Shown: one piece after another, positions 11,103 to 22,314 of the stretch | How positions within the stretch are numbered: position 1 is the stretch's first letter | Layout: the number at the start of each line of letters is the position of its first letter | Source of the DNA: Heterodera schachtii | Taxonomy: Eukaryota > Nematoda > Chromadorea > Rhabditida > Heteroderidae | DNA length: 64,000 bases | Reading direction: 5' to 3' | NCBI GenBank assembly: GCA_023374025.1 | Contig: SIJG01000009.1 | Coordinates: forward strand, 340,026 to 404,025 | Position numbers and translations under genes: made by a program | Notes under the pieces: model-generated | The model's input: the letters and a program-made list of their open reading frames with translations, nothing else | Databases searched by the model: none | What the model was told of the DNA's origin: nothing

Positions 11103-12061
11103 CTTTAAAACAGGGCTCGTATCGTCCAAGATCGGCTTTCAAGGACGGGTATGCCGATTTACAATGACATAATAGGGAAAATTCACGAAATCCAAGGACA
11201 TTTAAAATTTTATTATATGCAATGAAAAATGGTTGATATTTATTCAAATGGCTTTTTTTCACAGAAATGGATTTTTTCTTAATTTTTTTTTGTTTTCATT
11301 AAAATTTTCCTCATTTGCAACGACTTTTTTCTGCTTTAAAAACGTTTTTTTTGCGGCGCGCTTTTTCTAAAAATTTAGTGGGACAGGGGGGGGGGGGATC
11401 CGCCGGCGCCGATAGGCGCCGGCGGGAAAATTTTGTAATTTTTAATGCGATTTGTTTACAGATTTTTGTCCAAAATGACCAAAATTTGCGATTTTGGGCT
11501 AATTTTTTTAAGAAAAATTAGTAACTTTATGCCATAAATTCAAAAATTCTCAACAATGAGAAAAAAATTTTACATTTTGTTCATATAATGTCATATTATC
11601 AGGGCTGCAAAAAATATGCAAAAGCATATTTTTTTCCTGGCTTCTCCATGCTCTAAATAGTAGGAAAAACACTTTCTTTTTTGTGTTTGCTTGTAAAAAT
11701 CGGGACTTTTATTTGCATATTTTTGCATATTTTGGGCCTTTATGCATATTTTGCATATTTTGGGTTTTTCTGCATTTTTATGCATATTCAAAATTGGGCT
11801 GATCAGCGGAGGAAAAAAAAAGAAAAATGTGAAGCAAAACTCGAAACCTCTATTGGGCTTCAAAAAAAAATCAGATTTTGGGGTCGAAAATCAAATCAGA
11901 ACATTTTGCGAAATTGCTTCAAGTTGTTTTTAAATTTTTTCCAAATGCTGATTTCCAAGGACGTCCTTGGCATCCAAGGACATTTTTTATTTCCAAGGAA
12001 GAGAGCCAAATTCCAAGGACGTCCTTGGCATCCAAGGACGGATGCGAGCCCTGCTTTAAAA
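11103..12061. mobile_element. hAT-like element, CAGGGCTCGTATCG ends, perfect 8-bp TSD
   Basis: Element 11111-12053 starts CAGGGCTCGTATCGTCC and ends GGATGCGAGCCCTG, flanked by CTTTAAAA (11103-11110, 12054-12061). CCAAGGACGTCCTTGG and CCAAGGACA phrases occur near both ends. A 339-bp relative with the same ends sits at 49921-50259. Inside are a GC-palindrome repeat (11345-11520), a fragment of the TAGGGCTGGC family (11590-11800) and the repeat of 10760-10880. No transposase remains. Confidence 0.85.
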
Positions 12062-12294
12062 CAAAGCTGACGAGGAAGTGATCTAAGAGAATTAGCGGTG
12101 AAACATTTTATCAGGTAAAAAGTGCCGAAAATTTATGCTACAAAAATATGATGGTGTATACAAAATATGGTAGTTAGTGGTAAAAAGGGTTTGGTTTATC
12201 AAGCTTGGGAATATTTTCCACTTCATTTTTTATGCTTTTTTTCCTTTTTCTCTTTTAGCTCATTTCTTTTTCCTTTATTATTGGTTTTCCTTTT

Positions 12295-12482
12295 TTATTT
12301 TTGCACCATTTCTTTTTCAATGTTTTTAAATGCTCCAACTTTTCCATTAGCAGATCCATTTTTTGCACAAAATTGGCATTTGCGTCCATTTGAATCAAAG
12401 ACGGTGCTGTCAAAAAGCTCTTTCCATTCGTTTATCGCAATTTTAATTGCTTCACATTTTTCTTTTTTTTTCCTCCGCTGAT
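12295..12482 (-). CDS. candidate exon with one Cys-x2-Cys
   Basis: Minus strand frame open from near 12482 to the stop at 12295. It is lysine-rich at first, then Glu-Trp-Lys-Glu-Leu-Phe-Asp, FDSNGRKCQFCAKNG and a basic C-terminus. The CxxC beside a Trp/Phe-rich segment would fit half of a BED-type finger, as at the start of hAT transposases, but I cannot show it. Its first 35 bases recur inverted at about 11795-11835. Confidence 0.3.
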
Positions 12483-12839
12483 CAGCCCAATTTTAATCAT
12501 TTCCCATTCGAGCATTTTCTCATGAAAACTTAAATTTGCATAATTCCAATTTTTTTTTCTTTAATTTTTTGAATTTCAATTAATTAATCGGCAACAATTT
12601 GTTGTATATCAGAAGGAAAAGAACTTTTTTAGCTAAAATTATGAAAAACGAGATCGAAATGTTAATAGAAATTATACAATTATGGGAATTGAAATCAATT
12701 TTTGTTGCATGTGCAAAATTAACTATCTTTTGTTCTAAAAATCTCACAACGCTTTCATCAAAATATTTGCCAAATCCATTTTACATGCTTAAGTATAAAT
12801 TCAACAAATTATGATTAGGGGGTTTTTAAGTTTTTACTA

Positions 12840-13012
12840 GGGTAGGTCTGGACCGGGATTTGGGCAAAAGTGGGACCGGGACTTTTCGGGTTGAAAAACC
12901 GGGACTTTTTGGGCTGAAAAACCGGGACTTTTTGGCTGGGAAAACCGGGAAAAAACCGGGAATTTCCCGATCCCGGTCAAAACTGGTCAAAACCGGGACT
13001 TCGGTACTCACA
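12840..13012. repeat. ACCGGGACTTTTTGGG tandem phrases
   Basis: About seven imperfect phrases, with inverted ones (CCCGGT) at the right end. Related wording occurs in 29835-29985 and 56492-56617. Confidence 0.6.
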
Positions 13013-13019
13013 AATTATC

Positions 13020-13400
13020 CCCTTTTAATTACCCCCCAATCTCCCGTTTTTAATCCCCTCCCTCTTTTGTCAATTGCCCCCTCCCCCCTATTCTTAATTG
13101 GGGTGCACTTCATTTCCCCCCCCCCCCCAGCTCGGTTCCCCCACGAATCGTCCCCCCCGATAAATTTTTTTAAAAAAATTTGCTCACTTTGACATTTTTC
13201 AAGAAAAAATCTTAGAAAGTTTTTTCATAAGAAAATTCTTGTAAAAAAAATTTTTGAGAAATTTTTATGGTGAATTACTAAGATTTTTTCAAAAAATTTT
13301 TAGGCGCGCCCGAGTCGGAGGTGCACAAATATTTCGGCGCTTTGCTCAAATCGATCATCACAAGTGAAACGAACAGCAACAACACTTTGGCGGAGGTGGG
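13020..13400 (+). pseudogene. serpin fragment 1 (exon 2 relic with flank)
   Basis: After a TTTTTAG acceptor, 13304-13397 encodes APESEVHKYFGALLKS and then runs to the exon's end, GCGGAG|GTGGGC. The central part of exon 2 of the intact serpin (33805-34022) is missing, including the Ala-Asn-Lys-Val-Tyr segment. The flank 13020-13180 matches 26225-26400 (ATTATCCCCTTTTAATTA, AATTGGGGTGCACTTCAT). The lone, internally deleted exon cannot make a serpin. Confidence 0.75.
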
Positions 13401-13506
13401 CAAAGTGCCAAAATAGGAAAATTTCTGCTATTTCATTTCATTAAAAGTTTTTTTATTATTATTATTATCATTTTTTGGTTTTTTCGGTTTTAGACCACAT
13501 AAAAAA

Positions 13507-13758
13507 ATGTTTTTAAGGCATTTTATAAACATGCTTCCAGGGTTTTCGGGGTCGCTAAGCATGAATCTGAACCAAGATTAATAAAATTTCGACCCGCAAA
13601 CCCCCAACTAAAGGCGACGGCAAAAAAATGTTTTTTTGAAAAAAATTCGAAAATAGCCGAATTCGGGGTTAGGGCTCGAAATTTTATTAATCTGCATTCA
13701 GATTCGTACTTGGCGCCCCGAAAACCCCTGGGAGCATGTTTATAATGCATTTAAAATA
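13507..13758. repeat. perfectly foldable palindromic repeat
   Basis: Left half: CATTTTATAAACATGCTTCC, GGGTCGCTAAGCATGAATCT, GATTAATAAAATTTCGA. The right half is its reverse complement, with arms of about 110 bp around an AT-rich loop. It is the complete inverted form of the GGGGTCGCTGA family; similar palindromes lie at 34120-34340 and, one-armed, at 33378-33480, both in serpin introns. Confidence 0.75.
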
Positions 13759-13949
13759 CTGTTTTTTCTTGATTTTTTTATGAGAAAATTACTGCGCTAC
13801 GAAAAGCCGGGAATCCCGTTACCCGTCCCGCTCTTTCTCTATTCTGGCACCTCAATTCGGGCTTCATCCGCTTGCCCTCGTGCTTTACAAAAAACAAAGA
13901 AAATATATTCTCTAGTGTTCAAAGATTTCGTTTTTTAAATTTCTTTGAA

Positions 13950-15850
13950 ATCATAAAACTAAGGGTGCGAGGCCTCAATACGTAAGAAATTCCAAATATC
14001 TACACGGCTTTCTATTTATATTCCTTAGGCAAAAATTTCATTTCTTTAGCATATGGAAAATTAAAAATACTTTAATTTCCTGTCATACAATTGTAAAGCA
14101 TAAAAATTTTAAAACATTTTATCTCGTTGTTTCTTATGTTTCCAATCGCATTTAGTAAGGCATAAGTAAATATTTTTCATAGAAAATAAATTAATAAAAT
14201 GGAAAAAATTCACATGAAAAAACAATGATCAAAATCAGTAAATGAATGCATTAATAATTTTAAGGCAGCTTCCGCATGGCCTAATCGCCACATTTTCGAA
14301 GTCCCCCGGGCGCTCATGTTCATGTGCATATCACTTTCCGCAGCCCAAAGTAATTTTTCGGAAAAGGGGCAAAAAATATAGCAATGCTATCAAGCTTTTC
14401 TTAAAATTCGCTTTTCGTATTCAGCGCATAAATAGTCTAGAAAAAATTAGTGGGAAAAAATTTCAGGGGGATGTCAAAACAAGGAAGTGCCAAAAAATTT
14501 CAGCTTGTAAACCTCTAATTTAACAAATTTCCAATTTTTCTTATTTCTTTCTTCAAAGTTACCAAGCCCGCGAAAAACTCCCATATAAATCGCCACTCCC
14601 GGCACGTATAGAATTCTAACGCCCTTCTCGACGAGCCTCGGAAGGGTTGCAATTTCCGGATGACACAGGATAGTATGGTCTCGAAAATTACGTTCGTTAG
14701 CACAACCCATTTTGCAATGCTAAACATATTTTTGTTCATTTTGATTTATCACATTTTCAGGGTCGGAGAATACGATTTTTACATTTATGGTAATATTTAG
14801 TACCCTCCCCTTTTTGGGGAAATTTTTTGTTTTGAAAAAGCCGTGAAAAGATGTTTCCAGGGGCTTTTGGGAATTCTGGTCGCGAATACTCATCCATTGC
14901 TTTCAATTCTAAAACCCCGGACCCGAATTCGGACGAAAATCAAATAATTTAAATTTTTCGAATTTCACATTTTTGTTCAACCTATGTTTACACACGCGGA
15001 AACGAATGAAAGTCATCAGTGCTTCAATAAAAGATCATTTAAACCAAGGCGCAAAACTCTGCTGGTTTATCAACATTTGTTGATTTCATGGGGTCAAAGC
15101 TGTTTTTTGTGAAATGCTGATTTTTGCTGCTTTTTAAGATTTTGCTGATTTTTGCTAATTTTTGCAAAAATCCTCAAAAGTAGTCATTTCATGTAAAATG
15201 CTACCAAAAAGTGCCAAACTTTCAAATTTATGTTGATTTTTCTGTGTGTGTTTTTATTCCTTAGAAATATTATTGCTTATATTGTTTATTAATAATTAGT
15301 TTTCTCCATTTTTCAGTACATTTATGTCTGTAAAGCGCAAAATTTTCAAAGTTTGCCGATTGCTTTTTTTGGAAAATTTTTTCAAAAAGGCGATTTTTAG
15401 CTTATCGGACCACCAAACCCTAAAATTTACAAAATTTTCAAAATTCGACCTGAATTATTAAAATTGATTTTTTGCCGGCCTAATGCTGCTTTTGAAAAAT
15501 TTCAATTGATAACCCTGGTTAAAACTATTTTTAGACGAAAAATCGAAAATACGCCGGAATAAAACAGAAACTCATTAATACTTCAATGAACGCTATTTAC
15601 ACCATTTTGAATTAAAATTTGAAAATTTTTAATTTTCGACGTATTTGGATCTGCGATTCTGAGTTCCGAATTCTGCCAAATCGATCGGGCATTCTTTTTG
15701 GCTGCGCGCAGATATAAGGACTGCCTCGCTGCTCCCCGGTATGCTTTTTCCTCTTATGCATGGAAAGAGACGACGCCGTTGGGCATTCCTTCAAACAAAT
15801 TTCCCCGTTGTCCAACGGCAAACCGCACTTAACAAATGAACATATCATTA
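13950..15850 (-). pseudogene. C2H2-like zinc-finger gene relic, copy B
   Basis: Minus strand. The 5' exon (about 15700-15845) encodes FVKCGLPLDNGEICLKECPT then SLSMHKRKKHTGEQRG: a Cys-x9-Cys-x12-His-x4-His finger matching copy C's spacing. The next exon, about 14525-14708, encodes Gly-Cys-Ala-Asn-Glu-Arg-Asn-Phe-Arg-Asp-His, PEIATLPRLVEKG and PGVAIYMGVFRGLGNF, aligned with copy C. The last piece, 14242-14360, retains Met-Ser-Ala-Arg-Gly-Thr-Ser and Glu-Ala-Ala-Leu. The exon matching copy C 28268-28365 was not found, and about 900 bp of repeat separates the fingers. Individual exons are open, so it is less decayed than copy A, but the missing exon argues for a relic. Confidence 0.45.
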
Positions 15851-16799
15851 ACAAAATTTAATGATCAAAATGCTACACATAAAATGTGAATGTTTTCCTC
15901 CGCCATTTTTAAGCAAAAAAAAAGTGATTTTTGTGCGCTAAAAAAGGAAAACAATAACAAAATAAATAATCAAAAATAAATACATCAAATTAAAAATGCT
16001 TGTAATCCATATTTACAGGAAAAAAACCAAATTTATATCGCAAATTATCAAGATAAAGGAATTAAAGCTCTTATTCCGTCAGACACCATGTTTTTTAAAA
16101 TAATTTTTTCATTTTTAAAATAAAAGGCACATTTAATAGGGTTTCGAGATAGGTGACTAAACATCTGTTGGACCCATTTATAACCCGGATACGGTCGATA
16201 AAAAAATGCCGCGATTTGATATCACAAAACATTTTTCCTAAAAATTAAAATTAAAAAACAACTTTCGGGGGGGGGGGGGGGGGGAGGATGTCGCCAGCCG
16301 CTGTCACTTTCACCACAACCAATGGCACTGCTGCCAATGTTGCCGCTTTGATACGCTTTCGCACTGGTTTGCGAATAAAAATGAATCTTTTGGGAAAAAG
16401 AATTGTACACAGAGAGTAAAGCCTACATAAATAACAGCATGGGCTCCTTAAGACGCCATGCTTTTGCGTACAGAAAATGAGCATGTGACCTATCCTGCAG
16501 TTACACACAATGGGAGAGAACAGCTGTTTAAAAAGAAATTGACAATTACAACACACTGACAAAATTAATAATAATGAGTTGTCTTACTGCCAGACCGAAC
16601 GTAAGCAAAAAAAAAAAAGAAACCAAAAAATTTTGTTTTGTAAAATGTCCAGGGGTGCGGGTGCCCCCTTTTAAAACATTTAAAAATGCAATGCTAACAT
16701 ACACCGGCGCAAAGCAGCAGCTGGTGAAATGCGGGCTGTACTACGTTTCCCACCTCTCGAAAATTTTGCAAAAAAATTTTTAACAAAATTTAAAATTTT
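15851..16799. other. repeat-rich; two weak small open frames
   Basis: A run of about 20 G starts near 16268 and is followed by a GC-rich patch, 16287-16418. The patch reads MSPAAVTFTTTNGTAANVAA on plus; the minus strand is also open. A second patch, about 16700-16760, is open on both strands. I cannot decide whether either is coding. Confidence 0.3.
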
Positions 16800-16937
16800 G
16801 TGCGAAACGACGGACAGAGGGGGCGAACTGCTGCGTGTACGACGAGTCGGCACCGAATAGTCGTGGGGTTTCGGTTGGTTGGCCCAACACTCGTTGCAAC
16901 ATGTCCACCACAGTTTGCTCGTCCTGCTTGGTACCTG
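16800..16937 (-). CDS. candidate exon after CTCGCAG acceptor
   Basis: Unrecognised. Minus strand after acceptor ACTCGCAG, one frame reads TKQDEQTVVDMLQRVLGQPT, then ETPRLFGADSSYTQQFAPSV and an Arg-Arg-Phe-Ala-Gln segment. It looks like an amphipathic helix followed by a polar linker. No convincing donor before the stop in AT-rich sequence, so it may be a last exon. The plus strand also has an open, cysteine-rich reading here with a weak donor but no acceptor. Confidence 0.35.
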
Positions 16938-17089
16938 CGAGTTTTTGTGGCATTTGATTAGACTTAAAATTGTATTGTAATTTGTAATTTTTCACTTTTT
17001 CCAATTTATGTAAAATGGGAATAGTGTCAAAAAGAATGATAATTGAAAAAACATTGGAATTTGTAAGCAAATTGCTTACATAAAGTTGC

Positions 17090-17800
17090 GCACTTTGTAA
17101 GTGGCGTAGTGAATTTATTGCTTTTGTTAATGCCCAGCCGAAATTGCAACCAAATGTTGATAATGCGGGGGATAAAAAATGTATTTTTTTACAATTTTTT
17201 AATTTCTAGAAAAATTTTTAGCAATTTGAGGGTGCCACCCTCCCCCCCCCCCCTCGCCAGCCCTGTTTCGGTTTGCGACATTTCGAGAAAGGGTCCCGTT
17301 TGGACGATAGACATTTTAGCTACTAATTATTACATGAAAGAATACCCATCAGCTTTGAGAAATGGTCGGTTTAACGGGTAGCAGAAAAAAAGATACGTAA
17401 CTTGGGAATTTTCAGGGACCCAGATGAAGATTTGGCATGGCATTCATTCATAACCAATTTTGGGTCTCGAACACCGAATTCAAACATTTATTTTATTTTT
17501 TTTACTCAAAATTTGAGAATATGCATTTAGTGCATAAGAAATTTGCATACAATCAAAACCATATTCTTTTAGACATTTATTTATTGTTTCTTTTTCGTTA
17601 TAATCATTTTTAAATTCATTAATATTTAGTCGAAAGAAATCATAAAAATGCAGGAAAAATGAAGAAAAAAGAATATGAAATTGAGAAAAAAAAGTAAATA
17701 TGATTTTATCATTTTTTTTGTTTATAATAACAAAACGCCACATAAAATCAAAACTACTATCGGTGGACAATTATGAGTTGCGAATTTTTTTTTAAAGTTA
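17090..17800. other. no gene seen
   Basis: AT-rich with a C run near 17243. A stretch ending near 17480 carries CGAATTC wording of the dispersed GGGGTCGCTGA family. Confidence 0.4.
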
Positions 17801-17819
17801 ATGTAAACGAGCGCTTGGG

Positions 17820-18090
17820 CGCCGCGGCGCCAACCTCTCTGTTTTATTCTTAGTGAAAATAAAAACTATAAAATTATTTTTCTCTCAATATCATTTCTCC
17901 TCTTTTATCTCCCCCTTTCTTTCCCTCTCCCTCCCTCTTCCTCCCCCTCCTCACCCTTCTTTCTATCACGCTCTCTATCATTCACTTTACCCTTTCTCTT
18001 AATTTCTCTCAATCTCTCCCTCCACTTTATCTCCCTCACCTTCCTTTCTCGCTCATCTCTCTCTCTTTCTTTCTTTCTCTCTAACCCGTT
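17820..18090. repeat. GC palindrome followed by ~200-base polypyrimidine tract
   Basis: GGGCGCCGCGGCGCC near 17818-17832 is a 15-base near-perfect palindrome. From about 17876 to 18085 the plus strand is almost pure C/T, with only scattered A and a rare G. No coding content. Confidence 0.75.
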
Positions 18091-18580
18091 TGACGCTAGT
18101 TAGAGGGGTTCGGGATACCGTCCCCAAAACTTGAACAAAAAATAGAAAATTACATTACCCAAAAATCACAAATTGTTCAAACAGCATTAAAATTTATTTA
18201 AATTTCTGACTTTTTTATCAAAAATTTATGGAGTCAGAGCTCGGAATTCCATCCATCCCTCCGTATACCTCACCCCCATCTACCATTTCTGATTTAATCT
18301 CCTGGGAAAAGCTTCTTTTAAATTTTGCAACTTTTTCCTATTATAGCATTACTGTCCTGTTTTAGGATGGCAAACCTAAAGCTCATTTCTGATTTATTCC
18401 CCCGGGACAAAGCAGGTACTTTCCTGTTTTGGGGTAAAACACCCAAAATTGAAAAAAGCATTTGGAATTTATGTATGTCTATATTTTGCAATTTTATATC
18501 CATATTTTTCGAGTTTTACAAATCCTCTTTAGTTTTATATGTATATAATCTTAATTATTTTTTCGATGGAACAATTTTTA

Positions 18581-19733
18581 ATGGCGCCGTCTAAAAAAGA
18601 AAACATAAATCTGCCGCTGAACATCAGCAACAGCAACAATCGTCGGGTTCACTTGTGACACCATTTGTAAAACGACAAAGTGTTCGCATAGCAAGGAAAA
18701 CGAACAATCGAAGTTTGAGGAAAATGTGAGCCAAATTTGGCATTTTTTCGTGGCATTGGTAATACTGTCGATGGTAGCCGGTAACCCCACTTTTTACAAA
18801 AAAAGAAAATCAAAAATTTTTTCGAGCTTAAGTAATTTTGGGGTTTTAAAAATCGGAGAATCCGATTCTGGCATCTGTTTCGTCACGTTTCGAACCCTGA
18901 ATCCGGCTTCGATCAAAAAATCGAAAATTCAAAATTTTAAAAATTTGCACTTTTGCTCTAAAATTGATTTAAAAGGTTAAATTAATCATAAATCGTTTAA
19001 ACAACAAAAAATGATCATTGTGTTACAGATTCTAACAAAAAACAAATTTTGAATTTTCAACTTTTTGTTTGATTTCGGGATAGGATTTCGAAAAACGACG
19101 AAACGGATGTCAGAATAGGATTCTCCGACCCTAGAACCTCAAAAACAACTTTATACGGAAAAATTTTGCTTTTGCTACCATCGACATTATTATCGTGGCA
19201 TTAAGCATATCATTATTTTCGGCACTGGTTTAGTGGACACGTATCTCGCTGGAAAAAACGAATTGACGCTTTGGAGAGAAATCGTCATTCGCAAGGACAT
19301 TGGATCAAAAACGAAAGTGTCTGAGCGGATTGATGACAGATTGGTGGATTTTCCATTGCCAGATCATCCGCTGCAGAACAAAACCTGTTTTCGGCGGCTT
19401 CAGATTGAGTAATTTGGACACTCCTCGAAACCATAATTAATTCTGTAAACATCCTATTTTAAGGTACCTCGATCATTACGTCGTCGAATTTCTCCGTTCC
19501 AATCAACAAATTTTCGACAAAGGCATCCATTTGGATTTGTATGTTCGTTCGCAAAACGCCACGAAAAGCTTTGGTCCATTGGAGAAGGAACGGCTTTTTA
19601 TAAATGGATATTGTTTGAAGCGTGAACGCTTCACCATTAAGACGGGCGGCGACAGTTCGACGGAAGAAAAAAGAGGGGATTTTAACGCTTTGAACATTGT
19701 CTGTATCCAATTGTGTGCTCAAAATTGCATTGG
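18581..19733 (+). CDS. unrecognised gene, three exons, possible 1-base break near start
   Basis: Exon 1 (18581-18725): ATG codes Met-Ala-Pro-Ser-Lys-Lys; one base further on, a frame opens that reads RKHKSAAEHQQQQQSSGSLV and runs to donor AAAAT|GTGAGC. The two frames meet in an A6 run, so a lost A is likely. Exon 2 (about 19203-19408) encodes GTGLVDTYLAGKNELTLWRE, then PLPDHPLQNKTCFRRLQI, with donor TTGA|GTAATT. Exon 3 (19464-19733) joins in frame as Glu-Tyr-Leu-Asp-His-Tyr, continues FLRSNQQIFDKG, FINGYCLKRERFTIKTG, and ends at donor GG|GTAAGC. Later exons were not found. The wording recalls the large F-box-like families of cyst nematodes, but no F-box is visible, so I give no function. Intron 1 holds a foldback element. 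Confidence 0.5.
18766..19193. mobile_element. foldback element inside intron 1 of the 18.6-kb gene
   Basis: TGTCGATGGTAGC at 18768-18780 is repeated inverted as GCTACCATCGACA near 19178-19190. Next to each end, TCGGAGAATCC.ATTCTG and CATC.GTTTCGTC wording is also inverted, followed by the AAATCCGGCTTCGATCAAAAA/TTTTTGTTTGATTTCGGGAT pair. It is a variant of the dispersed palindromic family. Confidence 0.65.
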
Positions 19734-20290
19734 GTAAGCAATAAATATCAGCTTTTCCCTTTCTTTGAAATACTGAAGTAATATTTTGTTTATTTTTAGG
19801 CTTCGAATTATTAAATGAAAATTGTTTTTTTATACTTTATTCTTCTCTTTAAAATCTTCTTTTATTGAACAGTTTTTTGTTCGACAATATATTCTTGTTT
19901 CTTTTCTTGAGTTAGGTTTGAAAATATATTTTTAAACTTTCGTGGGAGAACGAGCTGTTCCTCCCCAAAATTTAAGTTGCGCCTTTCTGTTGGGTGCAGG
20001 GACGGGATACGTACCCCCAAGACCCCTCCGCACCCGAAATCTTTAAGGAAAAATAGAATTTTGATACTAAAAGTTTTGTATTAGTCACTATTTGTCACTA
20101 TTTTGGACTTTTTTTAACTATTTTGGCACTTTTTCTCACTATTTAAAAAAATGTTTTTTGGCTTCCTTTTTTCAATTTTCCAAAATTAGTACACCATTCG
20201 ATAGAGCTTCAATAGCTTTACAATTTAGTTCAGAGGTGATCTTTAGCTTTTTCTGTCAATAAAAATGTTTTATTGATTTTTTTGGAAAAA
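19734..20290. other. intron or 3' flank, no exon recognised
   Basis: Follows the donor at 19734. Contains TCACTATTTTGG..TTTTTCACTATTT wording shared with 59960-60060, a transposon-end family. Confidence 0.35.
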
Positions 20291-20299
20291 ATATAAAAA

Positions 20300-20470
20300 T
20301 TCAAAAAAAAAAACCGAAACCGAAACGATATACCGAAAATTTTTCTTCGTTTTTTTTCGGTTTTTTAACCGAAACCGACCGACCGAGAAATTTTAGAGTT
20401 TTTCGGTTTTTTTCGGTTTCGGTTTTTTTCGGTTTTTATACCGAAACCGACCGACCGACCCTCTTGTCCG
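20300..20470. repeat. CCGAAACCGACCGACC phrases in inverted orientation
   Basis: AACCGAAACCG, TTTTTTCGGTTTCGG and CCGAAACCGACCGACCGACC alternate, so the DNA can fold on itself. Probably the arms of one more foldback-type element. Confidence 0.5.
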
Positions 20471-20826
20471 GTCTCTTGTTTGTACCCCCCCCCCCTTTTG
20501 AAAAAACAAGTTTTTTTTAAAAGTCGTATAAAATACCTTATTATTGGGTTTTCGGGGTCGCTGATCACGAATATGACCTTAATTTCGACCTATGTCGAAT
20601 CCCGAACCTGAATTCGAACAAAAAGTCGAAAATTTTCATTTTTTGTTTAAAAATGATTTAATGACCTTTTGTTGCACGAATGGATAGATTTCAGTTTATT
20701 TCCGTGTTCGGGTGACCATGGAATTTTTTTTTTCGATTATTGCAAAATCCGAGGCCCATTTTTGTAAATCCGAATCCGATTCGGAAAAAGAATTTCGAAA
20801 TGTTCAATCAATTGGTCACCCCTTAC

Positions 20827-20899
20827 AATTCATCCATTGCTGTACGTCCGGAATGTATTCTTCGCCTGTGTCGTTGCAGCCTGCGCCTCCGCAGATCCA
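20827..20899 (-). CDS. short internal exon with good splice sites
   Basis: Minus strand, between acceptor CCCTCGTCAG and donor GAATT|GTAAGG. The 73 bases encode Trp-Ile-Cys-Gly-Gly-Ala-Gly-Cys-Asn-Asp-Thr-Gly, then Glu-Glu-Tyr-Ile-Pro-Asp-Val-Gln-Gln-Trp-Met-Asn. The cysteine/glycine pattern and GC-rich composition suggest an extracellular protein. Neighbouring exons were not identified, so the gene stays unknown; it may be an isolated relic. Confidence 0.5.
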
Positions 20900-21424
20900 C
20901 TGACGAGGGATAAGAGTCATTTTCAGAAAACAATTTAAAAAAAAAGTTTTTTTTAAAATTTTCTGTAAAAGAAAAATGCGTCAATTTTCGGTACTTTAAA
21001 ATCTCGTCAAATGGATCATTAGCTTGAGAAAGGAGTTGTGTGATTTTTCGTGCATTTTTGTTGTTTTTTTTATAAATTTTGGGTGTGGGATCACCAAAAC
21101 AGAAAAGTTTCCAATTTTTTCCAGCCAAAATTCTTGAGAGAAAAGTGCGGACAGAAGAGGAAAATGCGGGAAATAGGAAACTCGTACAAAAGTCAATTCA
21201 ATATTTTCAAAACAAAGCCTAATGAGCCAGCCAAAATCTTAGGCCTAAGCCAATAAATCCATTTTCGGATGGAATAGAAAAATTTTCACAGAGAAAAAAA
21301 TGGGGGAATAAATGCAAGTACTTCATGACCAGATCTGATTTATATATTGGACTAAAGGCAAAAAAGAGACGAATTTCATGTTTTCTCATTGTAATTTTGA
21401 AAAAGTTGTGGCCAAAGAAACTGA
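20900..21424. other. no gene seen
   Basis: AT-rich. CTTAGGCCTAAG near 21238-21249 is a 12-bp palindrome. Confidence 0.35.
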
Positions 21425-21835
21425 AGATGGTCATTGGTTGGACGTCCAAATGGTACTTAAATGGTTTAGCCACCAAAAAAAAAAAAAATTTTTTTTTTGT
21501 GGAGATGTTTTCGAGTGTGCTGACCACGAATATGACATTTGATTTACGATATTTCGAATCCGGAAGCGAATTCGAACAAAAAATCTAATGAGACTCACTG
21601 AGAGTGTGTTTTTTTAAATAAGTTGCGAAAATTGGTTGGACATTACCTATTTCAATTTCAAATTGTTATTATGCTTTTATTTTCATTTTTAAATTTATTT
21701 TCGAATTCGCTTCCGGGTTCGGGATATCGTAAATCTCTTTTCATTCGTGGTCAGCGCACTCGACAATATCTCCACAAAAAAAATTATTTGGGTGGCTAAA
21801 CCATATACCTAAGTACCGTCCAAAGTGCAAAAGAG
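21425..21835. mobile_element. long-armed foldback of the dispersed palindromic family
   Basis: Left arm from GGACGTCCAAATGGTACTTA through GGTTTAGCCACC, GTGGAGAT.TTTTCGAGTG, TGACCACGAATATGACAT to GAATCCGGAAGCGAATTCGA. The right arm repeats all of these inverted in the opposite order, ending near 21835. Arms exceed 130 bp. No coding content. Confidence 0.7.
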
Positions 21836-22314
21836 CCAAAAAGTCACTATCGGCTTAAAACAGGGCCCCCGAACTGACTAAATATCCAACTAAATCACGA
21901 AAATGCACTAATCCTGATATGCAAATGGCACTTCTTCCCAGAAGCGTCAAATTACGCTAAATTCCCGGGACTTTAAAAATTCGTTTGATATGGTTCGCTC
22001 TATGATACATAAATGGACAACGTTAAAACAGTCCAACGGCTCGTCATTCGAATCCGTTTTTTAGAAAAGCCGAAATTTCTAAAAAATCATATTTTTGGCA
22101 AAAAACAAAAAGTGTAACAGCACGGATGACAGAAACAATGTTTGTTATTCAGTATATTTACAAATATGTATACATTAATAATATACATATACATAGTATG
22201 TATGTATGTACAAATCGCAACAAAATACAGACAAATCGCCATGGCATTTTAATTTCGTTTTGCTCATTTTTCTCCTCCGTCCGTCCGTTCCTTTCTTTTT
22301 CCGTCGCCGTCACT
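21836..22314. other. 3' flank of the 22.3-kb gene
   Basis: No gene seen. ATATACATA.. and TATGTATGTATGTA short repeats lie at 22150-22210. Confidence 0.35.

Noticed and set aside
12167..12481. Plus-strand open frame with Phe/Leu-rich hydrophobic stretch
   Set aside because: It is the shadow of T-rich sequence; the minus strand over the same bases has the better coding pattern (12295-12482).
16800..16960. Plus-strand cysteine-rich reading opposite the 16.8-kb exon
   Set aside because: Attractive cysteine pattern, but no acceptor within 100 bases and the minus-strand reading has a good one; kept only as an alternative.
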